From Strigamia acuminata (Eukaryota; Arthropoda; Chilopoda; Geophilomorpha; Linotaeniidae), in contig OX442317.1 in NCBI GenBank assembly GCA_949358305.1, positions 14,202,491-14,266,490 of the forward strand: 64,000 nt of DNA, written 5' to 3'. Below are positions 1 through 9,290 of the stretch, piece after piece. The notes below the pieces were generated by a model that did no database searches, was not told the DNA's origin, and saw only the letters and a list, made by a program, of their open reading frames with translations. Every line of letters starts with the position of its first letter. The stretch's first letter is position 1. The translations under genes were made by a program, and so were the position numbers.

Positions 1-178
1 CATCACTTCAACAAAAGTATGTAATTTAACATTGAAAATGATTGCATACAAATAATCAAACTTAACTAAACTTCTCAGATCACGTAAAGAGTAGCAATCC
101 GAGAGAAAAACATGTTTTAAACTAACAAATAACAACTTGAGTTGTATAAACATTAATAAAATACAACTCCTCCGTGTA

Positions 179-186
179 TGACGTCA
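179..186. promoter_or_regulatory. CRE-like palindrome TGACGTCA in the E1 LTR
   Basis: A perfect TGACGTCA lies in a GC-richer stretch just upstream of the first antisense micro-exon (338). It recurs at 7989-7996 and in both LTRs of E1 copy 2. TGACGTCA is the known CREB/ATF binding palindrome. Its position suits a promoter for the antisense spliced transcript, though it could also act on the sense transcript. Confidence 0.4.
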
Positions 187-337
187 TTTGCGAGTATGAA
201 TGCTCCATCGCGTCTTGTCATCGCTCGCAAATCGTCTACTGTCACATCGAAATTAAATCAGGAGTGAAAGTGAACAAATTAATTAAACTAATTCCTCTAA
301 TTGTACAATCAAACCTAATTTCTATTTATTTCAACAG

Positions 338-1391
338 ATAATCGAGGAAAACTTCAACCGCACGCTTCATCCGGGTCTCTACTACTGAAAATGGCCGACC
401 TAATGCAACGCCGTCGCTCACGATCGCCTTTTGCTGCGGATTACTTCTCTCCCGCGATCCCATGAATTACCGCTCAGGTAAGTAAGCACATATGTATTTC
501 CTTCCAACATATTGCTTGTGTCTTTGAGCTTAAACGAGCGTTTCTTTTGGCCATTTCAGCGTCCATCACCCGAACCAAGCCGTACGATTTCCGTCTCCTC
601 GACTTTGCAACCGCGTGAGATGTTATTCAGCGATATAACTATAAGGTAAATAAATATTTGAATCAATAACAAGTGTAAATAAAACTTAATATCTATTTAC
701 AGCCTCGTGCAACTCCCGAACCGAATTGCATCCGGATTCAGCCAAACTTAAGGTAAATAATTTCACGAGTATAAAGTCAAACATAAATTTAACAAGTAAC
801 GCAATTATATCTAACTTATACATTCTTTATTTACAGTCATTCCCTCATATGAAGCAGGCCGGTGACTCCTGCCTCATTCATCCGGATTTCGTAAGATTAA
901 GGTGAGCAAATAATTGGTTATAAATTAAAACATAACTTAACATTTCGTGTAAACATATTTAACCAAACCAAACATCCGTTTTAATTTAAACCTTCTCTCA
1001 TTTACAGTTATTCCCACATATGAGGCAGATTTGTGACTTCTACCCCACTCCAGCGAACCGTCTTAATTTATCCGTAAGAAAATAAATCAACGCAAATGAA
1101 ACACTGTAACCCTCGATTATAATTAACCCGTATTTTCCTTTCAGACATACTCGACTCCCGAGCTTGTATCATGACCCGGGGAGTTCTTCACATTCAGATA
1201 AGTTATAGCAATTAATTTCCGATATGAACAATTATTTAAAAGCTCGAACTCCTTTTCAGAATCTTCTAGAACTTCAATTTGATCGACAACCCGAGATTAT
1301 GCCTATTCGACTTCAACTAAGTGACAACTGATTGTCTTCTGAAAGGTAAATAAATTTAGCTAATTTATTTCTTTCTTTCTTTCTTTTTTAG
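338..1391 (+). other. Antisense micro-exon chain in the E1 LTR (copy 1, left LTR)
   Basis: Reading plus, antisense to the retroelement, GT-AG introns separate short exons at 338-477, 560-645, 703-752, 837-901, 1008-1073, 1145-1197 and 1260-1345, with a further acceptor at 1390-1391. Donors read CAG/GTAAGT, AAG/GTAAAT, AAG/GTAAAT, AAG/GTGAGC, TCC/GTAAGA and AAG/GTAAAT; acceptors read TTTCAG or TTTACAG. The sixth donor is non-canonical (CAG/ATAAGT). Introns are only 46-106 bp. Exons four and five resemble each other (both near TCATTCCC/TTATTCCC followed by CATATGARGCAG), suggesting exon duplication. The first exon has an ATG in good context that opens only a 24-codon, Arg/Ser-rich frame, so a noncoding RNA is more likely than a protein gene. 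Every site is retained in E1 copy 2. Confidence 0.6.
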
Positions 1392-1480
1392 TGAAAAGTT
1401 CGGACTTATTTCAACTTTCACCATCTTTTCTTTCCTTTATATTTTGAGAAGCATTTCCTGTTTCGAACTGATTCGCAACA

Positions 1481-1509
1481 GCGCTCCCGCCGAAACAAAA
1501 GGAACAGCA
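1481..1509 (-). promoter_or_regulatory. Pre-3'LTR pyrimidine tract plus GC box (E1 copy 1)
   Basis: On the sense strand the bases just before the 3' LTR are pyrimidine-rich (TGTTCCTTTTGTTTC) followed by GGCGGGAGCGC. E2 and the BEL element have the same arrangement at this place. A retroelement would normally have a polypurine tract here. Confidence 0.5.
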
Positions 1510-2176
1510 AATCATCATGTCTAAAACTATACTGTACAATAGTTTTTTTTTCATTTACACCTAAAGAACTGTATTTTATTTTTGTGGGAAATAAAATTTC
1601 TTCCTTTTTCTGAATCTCAAAAATGTCTTGGATTTCTTGCCTTTCTCAAATGCAATTTCTCTCCTTCACATTTTTCTTTTGACTCGACTAACTATTTGAC
1701 TCTGATATCCAGGGACGAACATCGACCGTATTCCTCGATTTTCGACAACCCACGTGGAGATCCTCTTCGTCATGGCATGGATCAAGAGAACTTCAAAGCT
1801 AAGTAAAATTCAATTTAACCTTTCATTAAATTGACAAAACAATTTCTGTATCCACTGGTGGAATTTTAGCTTTTCCCTTAAGTCCAGAATTTTTCCAATT
1901 ATGGAAACTCTAACTTTAAATGACACATTGTCATTTCTCAAATGAATCAGATCTCGATCTTATTTATTTCCTTTAACTTAAAAACCTCTCAGGTAATTTA
2001 ATACGGAAATCTAGCTGTTAAAAATGTCTCGTCACATTTTCTTCTATCTGATTCGATTTTAAATAATAAGGGGAGTTTTAATCAACGTGTGTTACCCTTA
2101 ATTATTTTCCAGTTTGGAATTTTTGGGTGAATAACGACCTGAACCGTGTATTTCAAATTCCCACTCTTTACTTATG

Positions 2177-2508
2177 CTAGGTGTCAAAAAACCATATTTT
2201 TGAACTTGGACCTTTTATCCTTTGAAACAAATACTGATAACTTTTTTACCAGATCTGAACTCAACTACTTCTAAAAGCTAGGTGTCGGAACTCATGTCCG
2301 AACTTGGACCTTTTCTACTCTAATGACTAGGCGTCGGCACTCTTGGCCGAACTTGGACCTTTCTACTCTAATGACTAGGCGTCGGCTTTCTTGGCCGAAC
2401 TTGGACCTTTGCTAAATCTTTCAGACAACCCCTGGTAGCTATGGACCAGATTAGGGCTCAATTACTTCTGAAAGCTAGGTGTCGGTATCTGTTGACCGAG
2501 CTTGGACC
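2177..2508 (-). repeat. About 49-bp hairpin-repeat array (E1 copy 1)
   Basis: Five related units start at 2177, 2278, 2327, 2375 and 2475 (spacings 101, 49, 48 and 100, that is one or two periods). Each reads CTAGGYGTC, a loop, then GAACTTGGACC. The inner stem is kept while its bases change: TCAAAAA/TTTTTGA, TCGGA/TCCGA, TCGGC/GCCGA twice, and TCGGT/ACCGA. An outer AGGT/ACCT pair can extend some units. The empty slot between units four and five holds another hairpin, CTGGT/ACCAG at 2432-2449. Covariation points to a structured RNA or paired DNA; the function is unknown. Confidence 0.65.
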
Positions 2509-2593
2509 TTCTCTAATTCACGAGGAATGAAAAAATGCAGTGACTCGAATCCAAATATTCGACCTGCAGATGAATTTCAAGTATTCAAACTCA

Positions 2594-2785
2594 CTATACG
2601 ATCACGGCCTCATTTCCGTGTTTCCGGAGAGCTTCCGTGAAAGCAATTGGAAACAATCTTGTTGCACCTGTTGACCAGGGTTCGAGTTCATGCCAATTTT
2701 TTGTCTTTTCCGGTGAATATCTACTAAGGGTGTTATTTCCTCTCAAATGACTATGTGACTCTCTCTCTCTTATCTGACCATACAA
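2594..2785 (-). CDS. Small conserved sense-strand ORF of E1 (63 aa), doubtful
   Basis: A 63-codon frame on the element's sense strand is open in both E1 copies (the partner is 51582-51773) and differs by one residue (Asn in this copy, Ile in the other, near the C-terminus). It is hydrophilic, with no domain or motif I recognise. Two recently related copies give little power, and a chance frame is a fair alternative. Confidence 0.2.
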   Translation of the reverse strand: MYGQIRERESHSHLRGNNTLSRYSPEKTKNWHELEPWSTGATRLFPIAFTEALRKHGNEAVIV

Positions 2786-5700
2786 AATGTCTATTGGAAA
2801 ATTGGAAAGTTAGTCATAAGTACTATAGCAAGTCTCCTTATGTTAACCAAATTTCCCTCTTTGTTTTATTGATTGATTCCTTGTGAATCTTTCAAACTAC
2901 TGTATGATTGTATTTTTTAGGCTCTTCTCTCAATTCACTCTACCCAATGTCCTATAAAGGTTGACTTTCCCCTCCTCTCAGGAGGTCTTCCCGGCAAACA
3001 GAAAAGGAAGTGAAGAAACCTGAATCTCAAACAATCTGTATGTTATGACATCAGCTGAGTTAAAAAAAAGGAAACTGATTTACCTAATTCTTAATTAACA
3101 CCTATATCAGCCTTTGTGAAGTTACAAAGAAAATGGACAATTAACCACCTTTTTTATATCTCTTCGCCTTTGCTAAGTTAATAGGGTGTTACTGAACAGA
3201 AAACGCGCAGATTTCTGCACTCTAATCATTATTCAAGAAAGTGAAGGATTAAAAGTCACGGAAAAGATTCTCCTGTTCTTTGTATCCGGACAGCTATTCT
3301 TTTGAGACCTGTGCAATATTTTAGTATGAAAGATAGTCAAACAAAACCGTCTGTGTTTCAACCGTCTGCGAATTGAGCTTGAAATCTCACAATTATCCTT
3401 GTGATAACCGAGAAGATTTCCTAAGTGTCAAACCTACAATTGATGCTTGTATCCGTGAAGTTGATCAGCAACAGAGCAGTTGTTTTTCTGACAAAGAGCC
3501 TGCCATTGTCCGTGGTAAGAGGTGAAATAGATGCAATTCTAACTTAACTCAAGACTATTGAAGTTAACTGCATGTTATTTTCTTATTCAAGTTATTGAGT
3601 GTTATGGGTAGACATTATTTGACTGTAAGAGTTAAGTGTTTAGTTTATTGAAAAGATGTCGACAAATGGGATTACTTTGAACGAGATCCCCATTATCTTG
3701 GAAAGCAAAATTCATTCGACCAAGATCGACCTCATCTATATGTGGAAAATCCTAGCTTTTACCTTCCTAAGAAAAAGACCTGGACAAGAGTATTCCTCCT
3801 CGACAATCTATCTTAAAATTGATTGTTTTTAGCCAAAGTTGACATATTCCTCCCTCAATTCAAACTAAAATGTATGAGCTGTAATGTTTTGAGCAATGGT
3901 GTTATGAAACGTTGTACTCCGAATCCTAGTGTATATATTGCAAGGAAACTCACTTAAAATTCATCTAACTTTCATCTATCATCTGAGATGGTTCTATTAA
4001 TTGCTAGAATTCTAATTTTCTACTTTACGCTAAAAGACCGATTCAGAACAAATTTTTCTCTATGAAAACCAGGTGGACCTGTCAAACTCCATTCCCCCAT
4101 TTCGCCTTTTCTAGTAGCGCTCCTAAGAGAAACTGGCTCATTCGACAGAGAATAATCTTGATTAGCAAGAACAACGGCTCTCCCAAGTCCAAACCTCTAG
4201 ATCCCAAGTTTCCTAGCCCCAAACTATCATAATCTGAGAGAGGCGAACGCATTCGGACCTCCCGTCCTGTCTGTGATCCTTTGATACACAGCGCTTGACT
4301 GCCAAGATATATAGAAAAGTTAATTGACTATAGAAGTGGAATTAATTAGAAACTATCTTATATCCGAGCCGAGTAGGTTCCTTTGGATATTTTAGACTGC
4401 TTAACTAAAAAAAACCGTATATTATCTGAGATTGACCAAAAGGGATAATAACCATCGCCCCAATTCTCGTCCCTCAAATATTCATTCAAAAAACTTCTGC
4501 AGTATTCTGACCTAAGTTTAAAGCGTCTTGTTGGAAATTATTTCTGTTTCTGATAGCACAATCCATTACTTTCTGAAAAGTAGTTGTGAAATCGCCGGAT
4601 TTTCTTCTGTCCTCTATGGCTGCCAATGCTTTTGCCCTTAGAGTAAAATCCGTTCAAACATCTATGTAGTGTTGGCTTGTAAAAGCAACTAGTAGTTAGA
4701 AGATTAAGAACTAGCAATCATCCTTGTAAGTGTAGCTTATGAAAGAGAGTATTTAGTATTTTAAGTATGAAGACTTGTATGTGTTTGCTGATATAGCTCT
4801 TTGTACCTGACCTATAGATACTAGCTATCTGTCAACCTTTGCAACCCAAATGCAATTGGTACATGATTCGAGCACTCAATTGTCATCTACCATTCTGCTT
4901 GTCTCAAAAACATGAGCGTTGTCTAAACATCACAAGATAAGTTTAATGAAGTGATGGGATTACTAATCTAATGATAGAGCAAAACCAATTGGAGGAATAT
5001 CACGAAACAGCTAAGATGGGAGATTATCTATTCTATATGTGTGTGTGACTGATCACCTGTTATGTATCTTTTCCTATTGAGCGAGTAACTATGGATAACT
5101 GAAGAACACTTCCTTTCAGGAACGTGAACTTCCTGGTCTGGACTATCTTTTTCAACTCTAAAAGTTGATCAAAAAAAATTCTTTATGTGTAGCAATTTTC
5201 TGTAGAGAGAGTCACGATAGTGCATGCTTCTTTGTTTCAAAAACTACTCATCTTGTTGTTTTTTCTCAAACATGTGCTTTTTTAACTTAATCACTGAAAT
5301 TAACCTCTTGTTAAATTTCCTTTTGAAAAAGCTCTTGCCTCTGAATGGATTCCTTCAAGAAAGTGAATCTTCTTCTTCTATTTTCTACAGCTAAATGGAA
5401 TTCGAAATTCCCTAAAAAGACTAAGTTCTTTTTCTCTATTCTGTAGAAGGTGGGTGTATATGCAGCTGGTTAAACAGGATAACCGTGCACTTTTCTTACT
5501 TCCCTCAAATGGAAGCTGTAGCATTTAATTATTTTCTGAAAAACAATTAACTGACTGGGATGTGAACTGTCCTCTATAACTGTGTAATTGGCCGACTGAC
5601 AGATCAAAGTCGGGAAAAATCTAATATAACCTCGGAATCGTTCACGAAAGCGCTCAGATTATAAAGAAAATTCTGTTAATTCTTTAATTAACCCCATCCT

Positions 5701-6929
5701 TTCTTGACGGAACGAATTGACTAACTCTTTAATAAATCTAAATCGAAGGTAAGAAAACTTTTCGAGACGAATGACGTATCAAATTCAAAACAAACTCGAC
5801 TAAACGAACGGGTAGCTAATCCTCCGGATAATCTTGAAGCAAAGAATTATGTCCTTAATCATCTTAAAGTCAACTAAATTAAAGTGTCGTCTGCATTCCT
5901 CGAATAATTGCGTCCAAAAATCAAGAAACCTCGCATAAAAAGAAACCGAAATATCGTCGAATCGTAAAATCGAATTGAACTAACCACGAAAACCGATGAC
6001 TTGTTACGAGTTAACACTCCTTCTCAAAAGAATATCTCGAGTAAACAAAACCTCCATGCTTTTTCTAGCAAGAAACGATCTATTTATTCTCTAAACTCGA
6101 TCCTCACTTTCTAACTATTCATTGATTTCCTTAAGCTGAAATCCTCTTGGTGTATCACTATTCAATCAATAGTCTTCGATACAGCCAGTTAAAATTCAAA
6201 AAGAATTTCCTTCTCTTTCGATCACGGGGAGCTGATCGATTAAAACTCGTATACTTCATTAAAACTCTCTTAAGTTTTCTTGATGTGCCCCGTAAATTAA
6301 TTCGTTATTTTCTAAAAAAAAATAAGAATAATTTTCCTCTATGTTAAAAGAATATGGAATTCCGAAACTCGAAACCAAAACACGAAATCCTAAACTCAAC
6401 TCGATCTATTCAAGGCCACTGTTGACCTTTGCATTAAGAAAAGAATTCCCCGAATAAGACTGGCGACCCAATCCATTAATAGCAGCGGTCTTCCCTCAAA
6501 GATTCATTTAATTTAAGAAACTAATCCCCACGATAACTTCTCCTTACGACTTCGCACTGAATCTTATTTTGCAAAATCAAAAAAAACCCTTTTTTACAAA
6601 GCGACTTGCGATCCATTCTCTCTCTGCAACTACCGGGGGGTAGAGAAAGCCACACTTAGCCTAACTTAAAGCTATCTTAAAGCAAAAACCAAATCATGAC
6701 AAACTCTGTTAAATTTCTCAAACTTAAACGAAAACTCTTTATGCTAAAAAACATGCTAAAAGTTGTTCACCAACCTTGTATTCATTCAGTGAATCCATCT
6801 CTCGTAACCGGTGGTTGAATCCAAAAACTTACAGACTAACAGAAAAATCAAAAACTTAAAACTATTGCATAACTGAACACAAAATTCAATATAACACAAA
6901 AACAAGTCAAAAAGTCTTGATCTTCTCAA

Positions 6930-7523
6930 TTAAGTCTCTTTGTAATGGATTCTCATCTCGATGCTCGCTTCGTCATCTGCTCCGTCTTGAACTGAGCTTT
7001 TTTCGCGTTGTCCCGACGTTCCAACACCATATCCGTATCTCCATTGCGTTGTGTCTTCGTATGTGGCCCCCTTTGCTGTAAACTTCTTAACGGTACATTC
7101 GAATGTTAGTTTAATCTTCAGGCCTAACGTCTTCCGATTAAGAGCGGCTATTTTCCACTTCACTAGGCGTGCAGCGTGCTCAATCTTCAGCGCCTTTTCT
7201 CGATTAATTCTCTCATATTTTCTACGTCTTACCGCCAGCTTCTCAGCATTGCTCTCTTGGCGAACAGTCGTCCTTGTTTCCACTTGAAACAATTCCTTTT
7301 GCTGTACGTCCGCCATTTCTATTTTCGAATCGTCTCCATTCGAATTAGGCCCACACTTCCCTGGCTCGCATTTTGGTCCACGGCACCACTTTTTCGTATC
7401 GCCTGTCGATTCCGACGCCAGCGATCCGAAGATAGGATTCGGGCACGGAGCATTTATTTGCCTTGTGCAAATCGCCCGATCTGAGTCGCATCGACTCTCG
7501 TCGTTATGCCTGGTCTTCAGCAT
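6930..7523 (-). CDS. E1 leader ORF (197 aa), unknown protein spanning the LTR/PBS junction
   Basis: I do not recognise this protein. On the sense strand the ATG lies in the LTR, about 60 bp after the poly(A) signal, in good context (five A's before ATG), so it would be the first start codon of the genomic RNA. The frame runs through the LTR end and the primer binding site, which encodes Trp46-Cys47-Arg48-Gly49-Pro50. Visible features are an N-terminal Cys-bearing part with a C-X4-C-X4-C cluster at residues 47, 52 and 57, a basic region predicted helical at about 85-130, and an acidic C-terminal tail. Compared with the inverted copy I find two synonymous changes, one Arg/Lys exchange and one single-base indel near the end. 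It may be a small Gag-like or RNA-binding accessory protein, but that is speculation. Confidence 0.4.
   Translation of the reverse strand: MLKTRHNDESRCDSDRAICTRQINAPCPNPIFGSLASESTGDTKKWCRGPKCEPGKCGPNSNGDDSKIEMADVQQKELFQVETRTTVRQESNAEKLAVRRRKYERINREKALKIEHAARLVKWKIAALNRKTLGLKIKLTFECTVKKFTAKGATYEDTTQWRYGYGVGTSGQREKSSVQDGADDEASIEMRIHYKET
7371..7388 (-). promoter_or_regulatory. Primer binding site (tRNA-His-like), E1 copy 1
   Basis: The sense strand reads TGGTGCCGTGGACC one base after the inferred LTR end. Its first ten bases match the complement of the tRNA-His 3' end (TGGTGCCGTG) as I remember it; the match weakens afterwards. The other families here have related sites. Confidence 0.55.
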
Positions 7524-9290
7524 TTTTTGTTGTTTTGCAAGGAGATATGGAGAGAGAGAGGAGTTGACTATTCAACTTGATATTTTATTCGCAAGTGAGG
7601 AATTTAATCCTTTTAACAATGAGACGAAACGTGACACGAGATTGACAACAATTAAATATCAAGTGTCACAAAACAAGGGTTATGATTTTAAGCCTAACAT
7701 TGCATAAATGTCTTAATTATACATTAGAAACTTCATTTATAGAAGGCATGAAGTTTCCCAATTAAATGTAACATGGGGGAAAAGTGTCAGGCGCTTTTCT
7801 GGCCTAAAATCATCACTTCAACAAAAGTATGTAATTTAACATTGAAAATGATTGCATACAAATAATCAAACTTAACTAAACTTCTCAGATCACGTAAAGA
7901 GTAGCAATCCGAGAGAAAAACATGTTTTAAACTAACAAATAACAACTTGAGTTGTATAAACATTAATAAAATACAACTCCTCCGTGTATGACGTCATTTG
8001 CGAGTATGAATGCTCCATCGCGTCTTGTCATCGCTCGCAAATCGTCTACTGTCACATCGAAATTAAATCAGGAGTGAAAGTGAACAAATTAATTAAACTA
8101 ATTCCTCTAATTGTACAATCAAACCTAATTTCTATTTATTTCAACAGATAATCGAGGAAAACTTCAACCGCACGCTTCATCCGGGTCTCTACTACTGAAA
8201 ATGGCCGACCTAATGCAACGCCGTCGCTCACGATCGCCTTTTGCTGCGGATTACTTCTCTCCCGCGATCCCATGAATTACCGCTCAGGTAAGTAAGCACA
8301 TATGTATTTCCTTCCAACATATTGCTTGTGTCTTTGAGCTTAAACGAGCGTTTCTTTTGGCCATTTCAGCGTCCATCACCCGAACCAAGCCGTACGATTT
8401 CCGTCTCCTCGACTTTGCAACCGCGTGAGATGTTATTCAGCGATATAACTATAAGGTAAATAAATATTTGAATCAATAACAAGTGTAAATAAAACTTAAT
8501 ATCTATTTACAGCCTCGTGCAACTCCCGAACCGAATTGCATCCGGATTCAGCCAAACTTAAGGTAAATAATTTCACGAGTATAAAGTCAAACATAAATTT
8601 AACAAGTAACGCAATTATATCTAACTTATACATTCTTTATTTACAGTCATTCCCTCATATGAAGCAGGCCGGTGACTCCTGCCTCATTCATCCGGATTTC
8701 GTAAGATTAAGGTGAGCAAATAATTGGTTATAAATTAAAACATAACTTAACATTTCGTGTAAACATATTTAACCAAACCAAACATCCGTTTTAATTTAAA
8801 CCTTCTCTCATTTACAGTTATTCCCACATATGAGGCAGATTTGTGACTTCTACCCCACTCCAGCGAACCGTCTTAATTTATCCGTAAGAAAATAAATCAA
8901 CGCAAATGAAACACTGTAACCCTCGATTATAATTAACCCGTATTTTCCTTTCAGACATACTCGACTCCCGAGCTTGTATCATGACCCGGGGAGTTCTTCA
9001 CATTCAGATAAGTTATAGCAATTAATTTCCGATATGAACAATTATTTAAAAGCTCGAACTCCTTTTCAGAATCTTCTAGAACTTCAATTTGATCGACAAC
9101 CCGAGATTATGCCTATTCGACTTCAACTAAGTGACAACTGATTGTCTTCTGAAAGGTAAATAAATTTAGCTAATTTATTTCTTTCTTTCTTTCTTTTTTA
9201 GTGAAAAGTTCGGACTTATTTCAACTTTCACCATCTTTTCTTTCCTTTATATTTTGAGAAGCATTTCCTGTTTCGAACTGATTCGCAACA
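7390..9290 (-). repeat. E1 copy 1 5' LTR (about 1.9 kb)
   Basis: On the sense strand it runs from TGTTGCGAATC at 9290 to an end at 7390 inferred from copy 2, whose target-site duplication fixes the boundary. AATAAA lies at 7584-7589 (complement). It is about 140 bp longer than the copy 2 LTR because of extra sequence around 7700-7830, so the two copies belong to different subfamilies. Confidence 0.75.
8148..9201 (+). other. Antisense micro-exon chain in the E1 LTR (copy 1, right LTR)
   Basis: This is the duplicate of the chain at 338-1391 (offset 7810), with the same exons and splice sites. An antisense transcript started here would read rightwards, out of the element, into the satellite at 9291. 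Confidence 0.55.

Larger units (their letters stand above)
1..1480 (-). repeat. E1 copy 1 3' LTR (partial)
   Basis: Identical by eye to 7811-9290 (offset 7810). It ends, in plus-strand terms, with GATTCGCAACA at 1480, which is the LTR start TGTTGCGAATC on the sense strand. The other LTR end (U5 side, about 420 bp) falls before the window. Confidence 0.9.
1510..6929 (-). other. E1 internal region, copy 1, without gag-pol
   Basis: About 5.4 kb, AT-rich, with stop codons in all frames and no retroelement domain. It is collinear with 47392-52860 of the inverted copy, with scattered substitutions. Within it I see the hairpin-repeat array at 2177-2508 and one 63-codon sense frame at 2594-2785; otherwise nothing I can name. 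Confidence 0.7.
1..9290 (-). mobile_element. E1 copy 1: large non-autonomous LTR retroelement, 3' LTR truncated by the window edge
   Basis: Bases 1-1480 and 7811-9290 are a direct repeat with no difference seen, flanking a 5.9-kb internal region. The same element is present inverted at 45215-54648. Sense is the minus strand: read that way the LTR begins TGTTGCGAATC, carries AATAAA about 200 bp before its 3' end, and is followed at once by a tRNA-like primer binding site. The sense 5' LTR is therefore on the right (7390-9290) and the 3' LTR on the left. No gag, protease, reverse transcriptase or integrase is seen in any frame. The right edge abuts the satellite at ACTG; the left target-site copy lies outside the window. 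The near-identical LTRs imply recent insertion, hence mobilisation by proteins supplied in trans (inference). Confidence 0.85.

Noticed and set aside
1366-1390. TTTC microsatellite in the E1 LTR as an independent feature
   Set aside because: It is the polypyrimidine part of the last antisense acceptor site; not a separate element.
7051-7484. Plus-strand frames of 78-102 aa over the E1 leader ORF
   Set aside because: Opposite-strand shadows of the 197-aa sense ORF.
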